A stretch of 64,000 nt of DNA, taken from positions 9,466,001 through 9,530,000 of the forward strand of contig NC_037652.1 of assembly GCF_003254395.2 (NCBI RefSeq), read 5' to 3'. This document shows, piece after piece, positions 55,101 to 64,000 of this stretch; within the stretch, counting starts at the first letter, position 1; the number at the start of each line of letters is the position of its first letter. The position numbers and the translations under genes were made by a program. This DNA comes from Apis mellifera. Lineage: Eukaryota > Arthropoda > Insecta > Hymenoptera > Apidae. Below the pieces are notes generated by a model. It did no database searches. It was not told the DNA's origin and worked only from the letters and a program-made list of their open reading frames with translations.

Positions 55101-58063
55101 CAGAAAGAGACTTTGGATCATCGTACATGTTTTTTTTTTTCAAAAAAACTCGCACTTTCAATCTCTTCTCGTTTTTTGTACCGAATTCGATCGCGCGAAT
55201 TTTCTACGATCTCCTACGGTCTTTCTACGAAGTTACCATAAGTTGGACAATTTTTTTCATCGTTGAAAAAAATCTTTCTCACGGAAAGAATGCGGATCCG
55301 ATCGGTTAACACAGGAGAAAACGCCTATTTTCATACGCATTTTTTTTCGTTTCTATTCGTCACGTTGTGTTCGTCACGTATACCAATTCGATCGCGACAG
55401 AGAGGGGAATAAAACGGCGATCCATATTCAAATCTCGATGCATCGACATAAAATTCAAAGTATCGGAATGTATTAATATATAAACATTTTTTTTTTTATT
55501 TCTCGTAAGCGTAAGCTAATTACGATTTGTAATTAACGACAATGATGTAACGATAATTTAATTTATAAACATAATTTCGTATTCAACTTAAGATAATAAT
55601 TGTATACGAATAAGCTAGATATATCTATATTATATCAAAATAATTAATAGTTTCAAAAATATTTTAGCTTCCAGTGTCAGACGATTATCCTAACATAACG
55701 CTCATAAATGACAAATAATTTTTACAATTTCGAATATTTAAATTATAGTTCTTCCATTGTTACATAGCGCGTGGTATCAGGATCATCAACGAAACGTTTA
55801 ACGCTAAACCTATCGACAGTTCTTATATATTTATTCCTTCCGCGGTCGATCAAAATGATCGGTAATCAAAAAAATTATCATTTTTACGATTCAACGATAA
55901 TAGATAATAGTTAATTCATTACCAATATCATTCAAACATATATAAAACAAAGAACTTTCATAAAATTTCGTCCAAATTTATTTTCATATATAATTTCAAT
56001 TATAAACTCAAAAAACCAAAATTTCATTTTTCCCATATAATATATTTCCGAAAGATTAATTTTCAATATATCCGATCAATAAATCAGACTCTACATTACG
56101 CATATCTAAAATTATTTATAGAAAAAAATAAAATTAAACTTTTATTCAGTAAGAGAAATATCTTATTCAACTTCGCTGCATAAATAATTTTTTACAAATT
56201 ATTTTATTTTCAAATATACATTCGTCACACGCATATTTTTATTTTTATAATATTTCGAACAGATTTTCGTAGTTTCGTAATCTTTATAATATTTTACAAG
56301 TTTTACGTACGAATTCAAACTTGTCCATAGTTTCAGTACGTGGTTTTCTTGCGATTCTTGATACGCAGCGTCGAGCTCTGTAGTCAATGGAAATAAAAAT
56401 TTCTAAATTCCTCGAAATATTTTCACTCGTTGTTTCTTTATACAAAATCCAGATATTTATTCCAGTTAGGTCCAAAATATCGAAAAATATCTGGAGTGAT
56501 ATTTACACTTATAAGATCTCGATTTCACACCGTATTTTTTTGTCATCCCGTCCATCTACATCGAATTTTGTATTATTATAAAAATTAATAGTTTTCAATA
56601 CACGTTCGTTACTTTTTTCGATTTCTATCGACTTATGCATGGAACTTGGCACATAGCTTCGCGATCAGTGATATATTACGTAAAAAAATTATCCATCGTT
56701 ACATTCCTTCTATATTCCGCAAATGATTCCATCAGCTTCAGAACAACGAACTCTCCAAACGGAATCGAATATTCTCTTCTTTCATTTTTTCGCAAATAAG
56801 AAAATCCATTTATTATACATCATTTATCATATAACCAGAATTTTATGCCAAATTTGTCCGGTTTGTTCGACCGCATATATATCGAATAAATCTCACTTAG
56901 TCTTCGACAGAAACAACCGCTCAACAATCGACCGCGATGCTTTCTTCTCGAGTTTATACTCTCTACGTGTATTCCCTTGTTTTTACTATTTTCAATTATC
57001 ATCCGACTTCGAGATAGCCTTTTCTTCGCGTCGATTGTACATATTTAAAAGGCTAAATAAAATATTTTTATCGATCGATCGCGGTAGGCAGAACAAATTA
57101 CAAATATCTTTTAGAAAAAAGAAAAAGAAATTAGAAGTAAATACCGAAGAATATATCGTACGTATATTTTAGGAAAATTTATAAAGTTCGATAGCGATAC
57201 GATAATGTTTAAATACGTTTAATAGGCGTAAACGATCAATTCGATCGGTAGAGGTAGATTTAGCGTTAAAATCGAGATAGACGATCCTAGCGAAGGACCC
57301 CTCTTGCCTCTATTCCATCACGCGAGACTCGTTTTTAGCAGAATACTATACTTACTTACACACATATACTCGCGACCGTAATCGCGTCTACGAGTTTACA
57401 TCATTATATAAATATCACCATAGATATTTACGTATCCCATTTCGCGATAAAAATCTTAGAAAACGAAAACTAAAAATTGACAAACAAGCATATATAAAGA
57501 TATAGAAATAGATTCGAAAATTGATATTTTCGATACACGCATTTTTTTCCTTTTTTTTCTTTATTTCTCATATTTTCAAATAGTCCATTTCCATAATTTT
57601 TTACGTATCCTATTTTTCGATAATCCGAAAAAGTAATATTTTATATACAAATTTATCGATTTTTATTCGGTTAAATTTGTATCGTTACGTTAAAAATATT
57701 CAAAAAATAATTTTTTTTTTTCCTCGAACGATTTTACCTCGATTTTTTTTTTACGACAATATATATTTTTGAATCCATAAAGTTTATAGATAGATTCGTA
57801 AATTCAACGATTTCATACACAATATTCGAAAACTTTCAAACGATCTCGAATTCAAAAATGATTAATCAACGAGCAAAAGGTTTCGAGAAAAAAACTATTT
57901 TATTCGATACATTTTCAATTTTCGTATACAGCGCAATTCGAAACTTTTCTCAATCTTTAATAAGTTTTCGTTATATCGTGTTATTTTCGTGTTCGAAAAA
58001 TCTTTCTTCTTTTTTCTCTCTTTTTTTGCAATTTTATTATATAATTAAAAAAATTGCAAATCA

Positions 58064-58110
<47 letters not shown>

Positions 58111-60514
58111 GTAACATATCGAGTATAAAATATTTTTTATCGAAATCGAATTCTTTCTTGGAATCATTTTTTTTTCTCGGTGAATCGATCGACTCTTCTC
58201 GTCTCTTCTTTCAACGACAATAGTTAAAGATTTAAAAAATTTTCGACAATTTCTCGCAAAGGTCGAGTCAACAAGTTCGACGAAACAAGAATCAACGTCT
58301 TGACGTCATTCGATTCAACTCGTAGAAATAAAATGCATCGAGAGCGAATAATAATTTTTTATCATCTCTCTCTTCTCCTTCAAAAAAAATTTTTCTAGTA
58401 AAGTTAATCAAATAATTATATTCGAAGATACGCAGATTATTTAAATAATAAATAAACGAACTTTAACGCAAAAATGAAAAAAATTGAAAAAAATTATATT
58501 TTCGTACTTTAAATATATATACGTAATCATATTACGTACATATAGGATATTATTTATTAAAGAATATTAAAGGATAAAGAATATTTTACGTATTATGCTA
58601 CATTAAATTACTTATTTATCAAGAAACGTACGCACATATACGTACGTGTTAAAAATCGAAACTTTATTCAAAAAGAGAAAGAAACATTTTTTTTTAATCA
58701 TCAGATACGACAAGAATCCGAAATGGAAGATTCGAAAACAATTTTTGCCGAAATTCCATGGCAAGCAATGGTCTTACATTCTAAGGAAAGAAAAATTCTC
58801 TGTTCCGGTGCTTTAATCGGTATTCAAGAGGTATTAACAGCGGCTAACTGCGTCGACAGGTAAAAAAAAACTACGCCAACGATGCATCTTTTTTTCATTT
58901 TCATCGCGTAAACGTTTAAATTTAATCTTTATATAAAAATTTTTTCGAAAGATTCTTTTCGAGAGATAGAGAATAAAATAACAAAATTCAAAAGACAAAA
59001 AGAACGGAGGAAATTATTTTAGGCAACTCGTTTCAAGCGAATATTTCAAGAGCGTTTAAACGTATTCGAGAAGAACGTACAAGTTACGACCTTGAAACAG
59101 AAGAAAGAAAGCGATAGATCGTCGAGATAGTTGGAATAATACGACGAATAATAGTTGAAATTTTACGATTCACGATTCACGTAAAAAAAAAAAAAAAAAA
59201 ATCAGAGAAATTTCGAGACAATCAAAATATTCAATCGATCGACGGACAAAGTTAGATCTCTTTTCACGTTTTACAATTTTTATCTTTTATTTTTAGTATA
59301 ATTTCGATCAACTTAGACCCATTCCCCACGATAACGTTTCATTAATCGAAATATTTTATCGATCGATCAAGCCTCTCGCCAGAAGACGTTTCGATAAAGT
59401 TAGGAGAATGGAAATTGGGATACGAATCGAAACGCGACGAACCATTGCCTTTCCAAATCATCAACGTGTCGTCCATCAGTATACATCCCGATTACAACCA
59501 AGGACACGGAGGATACGACCTAGCGACGTTACATCTCAACAGTCCCATCATTTTCGATCTTCATATAAATCCTTTGTGTTTACCCGATTCAAAGTATCTA
59601 TCACGAAACGACGACAGATCGTGCATCTCAACCGGTTGGGGAAAATTCATCCTTCAAGGTAGTACCATTCGTATTTATACACGTATAAATATAAATATAA
59701 AGCACCTCGTAAACTCGTTCTCTCGGGAACCAAAAAATCCCAAAGGAAAATATCATCGAGTTCATTTTCCTTTACTTAGTTAATAATAAATACGTTACTT
59801 ATCGCCGTTCGCACGTCGGATATCATTATTCGAACGCTAATAAAATTCATCGTATCTCGTAAACGATACGATTAAACGAGACGCACGTTCACGTTAATTC
59901 TCTTTTCGCACGTTCGATTCGTAACACAAAGATAATCAGACAAAATACCCAGGAATCGTACGAATAATCGAGTAGAATCGAAACGATCGATCGATCAATC
60001 GCAAGTTTGGTTTCAGCACATTACGCCGGTGCGATCATGCGCGCAGTCGACATGGACATATTGTCGAGGGAACGTTGCGAGGAACAATCGCTAAGGACAA
60101 ATTTGGAAGTCAACGACGTGGAAGGAATTATTTGCGGTACACCTAAGAAAGAAATTAACAACGTTTGCGAAACGGATATCGGAAGTCCTCTCGCTTGTCA
60201 AAACGAAAACGGTTTTTACGAATTGGCTGGAATTTATAGTCGAGATACGGGATGTCTTCCAACGAATCAAGTAAGACGTTTCTCAATTATTCTTCTCGGA
60301 ATCGTTCATTACTCGATACTTTAACGTAAAAAATCGATTTCAGATCGCCGTATTCGCCCCGTTAGACGTATCATGGTTAAAACGAGTAACGTTCGAATCT
60401 CCATCCGAGGAAAGAAAAACAAACTCGACGCACGACGAAAAATCTTCTTCAAAGGATTACAGGAAGAGCACTTTGTCGACGGATAACCAATATCTACCTC
60501 CAAATCGAAAATGA
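52147..60514 (+). CDS. Scarface-like CLIP-domain serine protease homologue (inactive)
   Basis: Nine coding exons join in phase: 52147-52234, 52467-52819, 53035-53281, 54184-54332, 54615-54977, 58705-58859, 59372-59658, 60017-60270, 60344-60514. The 2067 nt encode 688 aa. Residues 1-18 are a signal peptide. Residues 30-90 are Gln/Glu-rich with imperfect repeats (IIFQNYEQQ, VIFQPEEQ). CLIP domain 1 has Cys 116, 123, 129, 165, 172, 173; CLIP domain 2 has Cys 242, 248, 254, 281, 292, 293, followed by RDPNYTDPWP. The chymotrypsin fold starts near 400 after CGIRNK. The catalytic triad is lost: His becomes Asn (TAANC, 448), Asp 501 is kept (YDLATL), and Ser becomes Ile (CETDIGSPL, 602). No IVGG activation site is present. 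Such secreted homologues act as cofactors in immune melanisation or, like Drosophila scarface, in epithelial morphogenesis under JNK. The layout resembles scarface, but orthology is inferred. Confidence 0.85.
54978..58704 (+). other. Intron 6 of the scarface-like gene (3.7 kb)
   Basis: This long, CpG-rich intron separates the CLIP region from the protease-like region, a natural domain border. It contains a (TA)n tract at 58068-58109 and a perfect palindromic TGACGTCA at 58301-58308. Long open frames within it (56723-57172 and 57858-58223, plus) are low-complexity and lack family motifs. No nested gene is evident. Confidence 0.6.
58301..58308. promoter_or_regulatory. Perfect CRE / AP-1-family site TGACGTCA
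   Basis: The 8-bp palindrome TGACGTCA is the consensus for ATF/CREB and for Jun-ATF dimers. It sits in a locally GC-richer patch about 400 bp upstream of exon 7. Drosophila scarface is a JNK target, so a Jun-family site in this intron would be meaningful, but one 8-mer is weak evidence. Confidence 0.3.
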
Positions 60515-60596
60515 ATCAATCGATACATTTTATTCGCAATTATTATTACAATATATTATTTAATATTTCGTTACTTCGTTTTATACAATAATTATT

Positions 60597-60602
60597 AATA
60601 AA
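60597..60602 (+). promoter_or_regulatory. Poly(A) signal of the scarface-like gene
   Basis: A canonical AATAAA lies 83 nt after the TGA at 60512-60514. Confidence 0.6.
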
Positions 60603-61289
60603 GTCGTCAATCTTTTATCACTACGCTTCACCGAATCGAACGAACGGCTAAATTAATTAATTCCGAACGTCGCATATCAGAAGAGAGAAAGAAAAATACG
60701 ATGAAATGGATATACGTACGTACGTATAATTAAATTTAAAGCAATATATCTTTACGACGATTTCTTTTTTTTTTTTTTTTCAATGGAATAATCGAATCGC
60801 GCAAGAAAATTTAAAGAAACGTCGCAACAATCTCAACGTTCGAGAAGATAGAATTTTTAAATCTCTATATAATCGTCGTTTATTATCGTTAAAACGTTAC
60901 ATCGCTGTTCTTTATACTCGTCGTATTTTTTTCTCTCGATTATATTTTTCGTATTCAAATTTTTAAATTCGATTTACGTTTCATACGATTAAACGGTATT
61001 TCATTTCGATAATTTCAACGATGTTTTCGATGCATTCGAAACGTAAGAGAAAAAGAAAAAGAAAGAATCGTAACATAAATCGAAAACGAAACGAAAAAAG
61101 AGAACGATTCGATCTCTTTCGATCATTATATTCTTTTTTCTTTCAAATTCTAATTTACCGGTCAGAGGATTATTTTTATCCTTAGATTCGACTCGTTCCG
61201 TTCTTCGTTTCATCGTAGCCTCCTCTATTCTTTCATCCTCCCTTTTATCGACACGCGTATTCATAATTATATTTTTATACTTTTATATT

Positions 61290-62670
61290 TTATTTATTCA
61301 ATAATCATTTACATTTTAATATTTTATTGAATATATCGTACATCGATAAAATCTTTATTCGGAGAGCAGAAAGGAATAGGTCCGTCCCGTTCCGCGTTCG
61401 AAAACCGACTACGTCTAATCGGTATACAAACACAATGAAAGGAACACGCTGTTTCGTATTTGGAAAATGATTACATTTAACCGATACATATACAATACCA
61501 ATCGACACGACATCGCGCCACTATTTACCGTTCGCTATATTATTCGCTATAATATTCGTAACCTATTATTAATTTTCACTTTTTTTTACATTTTACGAAT
61601 CTAAGGATAAAAATATATCATTCCGTTAGGTTCGTTTCGTTATTTTTCGTTTCTTTAAATTTTAACGATTTAATTTTTTTTATCGATAATATTTTCGATA
61701 ATTAGTTTTTTTTAATTTTTTTTCATTATTATTAATTTATAAGACGTAAAAAAAGGTTTAAAGATTTCTTTCGTTCATCTTCTTAATTTTGCGGTTATTC
61801 TCGTTCCAATTATCAGTATCGTTTAAATCTATCCAATCGTTTACATTTAATTAAGCTCTTTGTTATTTTTTTTTCCGCATTATAAAAAACAACGTTTCTC
61901 GCTCGTAACCTCAAAAAATCGTATCGCTGTATCGCTACTATCTTTGGAGATACAGCAGTCGAAAATTTACACAATTTCAAAGATTCTCTTCATATTTATA
62001 CGACGATAGCGTTCAAAGTCCGCGACACAGAATAACGAATGAAAATTAAATCGAAGAAGCAATGTTTTCCGATCGTAACCATATCAGAAAATCGTAGGTA
62101 TCGCTATAATCTTCGGAGATACAGCGGTTCAAAGTTTACACAATTTTAAAGATTAAAAAATTTCCTCTCTTCGGAACGATTTATTATATAACTTATAAAA
62201 TTCATTAATAATCCTTACACTACTAATATTCTTATATTTTTAAATAAATTTTTACATTATAATATTTTATTCACGGTGATTCTCTTTACTCGGAGAGCAG
62301 AGAGAAACACGTCGTTTCGTTCCGTGTTCCGAAACCGACTACGAATATATACAATAATGATACGTACAATAACCGATGCGTTATTATTTCTCGCGATTCA
62401 CGTTCGCTATAATATTCGTAATAATATTTGTAATTTTATTAATTATTAATTTTACTATTTTATCAATCGGTGTTATATCATTACGTTCATTTTATTATTT
62501 TTCGTTTCTTTAAAATTTAACGTTTAATTTTTTTAATATCAATAATATTTTCGATAATTAGTATCTTTTAATTTTCTTTTTATTATAATTAATTTATAAG
62601 ACGCATTAATAAAAACATAAAAAACATTTAATGATTTTTTTTGTTTAATTTATTAATTTTTTAATCATTT
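61290..62670 (+). repeat. Diverged direct duplication, units about 61290-61800 and 62225-62670
   Basis: The two units share in order: a stretch ending CGGAGAGCAG (61360 and 62291), a CCGACTACG core, GTTCGCTATAATATTCGTAA-type sequence, TTATTTTTCGTTTCTTTAAA and a tail ending AATTTATAAGACG (61741 and 62598 mark the same AAG). The offset falls from about 931 to 857 bp, so one copy carries insertions or the other deletions. Both copies are in the same orientation. This is an old local duplication or two copies of an unknown repeat family. Confidence 0.75.
61895..62155 (+). repeat. Second direct duplication, ~90-bp unit at 170-bp spacing
   Basis: Segments at about 61895-61986 and 62064-62155 share CTCGTAACC/ATCGTAACC starts, TATCGCTA, GGAGATACAGC (61945 and 62115) and TTTACACAATTT ends. 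They lie between the two larger duplicated units, so the block has an A-B-B'-A' layout in direct orientation. Confidence 0.7.
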
Positions 62671-63286
62671 CTCGTTGGTATTATTACAATATAATATAAA
62701 TATAATAGAAATAGTTAAAGTATAGATACGCTTTTTATTTTTTTTTGCAAAAGTATCTTTTAATACATTTTTGGCAAATTTATCGTTGCTTTTCCTTTCT
62801 AATTTTTTTCTACGCTTTAGTAGTTCTAACGATAATTAATAAATTTAATTACCATATCTTTTCTCTCGATCTTTTCGTTCGTATTTATGATTTTTGTTTT
62901 AATTTTCGGTAATTTTGAACGATTGTTTTTTCTTTTGGAATAGAGGAATTTTTAGTGGAAATTTTTACATGGACGAAGTAAAAAGAAAAAAAAATGCGAT
63001 GGAAGTTAAATTTCTTAGAAGAGATACCGTAAAATAAATAGAATTCAAAATTCGAAGGATGGATAGATCGTCAGGACGAACGTCGACAAACGACGCATCA
63101 ATGATCATCGGTTCGATTCTTATAGTATACGGAGTTTAATTTTTGTTTTAATAAAAACGTTTTTTCTAGCGACGAAACGACGGAATACGATTCGGAAAGA
63201 CAAAAGAAAATAAAAATTAAAAAAAAAATTCGCGAAAAGCGTTCTCGAGTACCTTAAATAGCCAAAAATTAAAATTTTTCGCCAGA

Positions 63287-63680
63287 GGGGCTGTGGCTAA
63301 GTCGGAACGCTGCTTCTTCCGCACGCGGAAAGACTCGGTTCGAGACTCGCTTCTCGACTCGAGTTTTTTTCGCGAGCGACGGACAACTTCTCAACTTGTC
63401 ACGAGGGAATGACCCTCGGTGTCTTTCTCCCGCTACGGACTTGGGAAGTCACTCTCCGGTCTAGGGGGTTTTTCACCCAGGAGACCACTCTCTCCGGTCC
63501 GGGGGGTGTCCCCCGGGCCGGACTCGAATTTTGCAGGAGGCACTGGCGGAGGTTAGACGGGGAGGACTACATCATCGGGGTCACTCGCACCGGCTTTTGC
63601 TCCCGGGAAGCGGGAGCTGACTTCGCGGCTACTCGAAGCGAGATTATCAGCTTAATGGCGCGGAAAAGTATCGGATGTCT
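63287..63680 (+). mobile_element. GC-rich block with tRNA-like head, unidentified repeat or RNA element
   Basis: Composition switches abruptly from AT-rich to strongly GC-rich at about 63281 and back after about 63680. The left end has a pol III A-box-like TGGCTAAGTCGG (63294-63305) and a B-box-like GGTTCGAGACT (63337-63347) at tRNA-like spacing, but the T arm does not pair, so it is not an intact tRNA. A TTCCG-CACG-CGGAA hairpin lies between them. Two related hairpins follow (63450-63484 and 63486-63522), the second with arms GTCCGG/CCGGAC. The 122-codon open frame at 63409-63777 shows no known domain and becomes Lys/Glu-rich in the AT-rich flank. A tRNA-derived SINE or a structured noncoding RNA would fit; neither is proven. 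Confidence 0.4.
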
Positions 63681-64000
63681 AGCGGTAATACGAGAAAACT
63701 ATCGGCAGAAAGCAAAAATTAAAGAAGCGGAAAGTAGAAAGAAGAAAAGAGAAAAGGATTATAGGAAACAAAATTAATAAAAAGAAATATCTTTTTTTTT
63801 TTCTTACATGAAGGGAAATATAAGAAAAATAATTTGGAAACGAATTATTTATGGTTTAGAGTAGATTAACAAAAATTAAAAATTTAATATCGAAGGAAAA
63901 AAAGATTAGATTTAAGAAAGCAAAGAATCGGAATTATAACGAATAAGAATGAAAGGATCGGGGAGGATAAAACTAAAAGGATAATATATTTGAAAAAATT
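63681..64000. other. Purine-rich flank of the GC-rich block
   Basis: The plus strand is dominated by A and G (GAAAG, AAGAAAAG) up to the window edge. It might be the A-rich tail of the preceding element or ordinary intergenic DNA. No gene is seen. Confidence 0.4.

Larger units (their letters stand above)
60603..63286. other. CpG-rich intergenic DNA without recognised gene
   Basis: No exon with family similarity was found on either strand. A diverged direct duplication and a second, shorter duplicated segment occupy about 61290-62670 and are listed separately. The open frames at 61001-61264 and 61305-61508 (minus) are low-complexity and lack features. Confidence 0.55.

Noticed and set aside
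56723..57172. 149-codon open frame in the scarface-like intron 6
   Set aside because: Long but low-complexity, with no recognised motif and no splice partner in phase; likely chance in a CpG-richer intron.
63287..63347. Functional tRNA gene
   Set aside because: A and B box-like motifs are present, but the T arm does not pair and no anticodon arm or matching acceptor 3' strand could be drawn.

Overview
The window looks like nuclear DNA of a honey bee (Apis) or a close hymenopteran. It is extremely AT-rich and full of (TA)n and other microsatellites. CpG is not depleted, and the last ~14 kb are clearly richer in CpG. Genes are split into short exons by introns as small as ~70 nt with GT-AG borders, and the proteins read as insect orthologues. 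Species cannot be fixed from the sequence alone. I rebuilt six gene models codon by codon, checking splice phase at every junction. Five are complete and one runs off the left edge.

Layout. (1) 1424-2633, minus: the first two coding exons of cysteine string protein (Csp/DNAJC5), cut by the window edge. (2) 5999-10340, plus: RINT1, 12 exons, 733 aa. (3) 10610-21272, minus: WDR81 (BEACH + WD40), 22 exons, 1938 aa, convergent with RINT1 across only 269 bp. (4) 22437-41430, minus: GCN2/eIF2AK4, 14 exons, 1599 aa, with very long 5' introns. (5) 37211-38909, plus: a MADF-BESS DNA-binding protein of 226 aa, nested entirely in GCN2 intron 2 on the opposite strand. (6) 42369-47907, plus: SRP54, 9 exons, 498 aa, head-to-head with GCN2 and containing one GC-AG intron. 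(7) about 50233-60602, plus: a secreted scarface-like CLIP-domain serine protease homologue, 688 aa, with two CLIP domains and a catalytically dead protease fold. The right end (60.6-64 kb) has no recognisable gene. It holds a diverged direct duplication (61.3-62.7 kb) and an abrupt GC-rich, hairpin-rich block with a tRNA-like head (63.29-63.68 kb) that resembles a mobile or RNA-coding element.

Functional reading. RINT1 (ER-Golgi tethering), SRP54 (ER targeting), WDR81 (endosome/lysosome and autophagy) and Csp (synaptic vesicle chaperone) all belong to membrane traffic and secretion, and GCN2 senses amino-acid starvation. These are housekeeping genes and I see no evidence that they form an operon-like system; the clustering is probably chance. 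The least ordinary items are the nested opposite-strand gene, a pair of diverged inverted repeats 2.9 kb apart in a GCN2 intron, the GC donor in SRP54, the dead protease with Gln/Glu repeats, and the GC-rich block near the right end.
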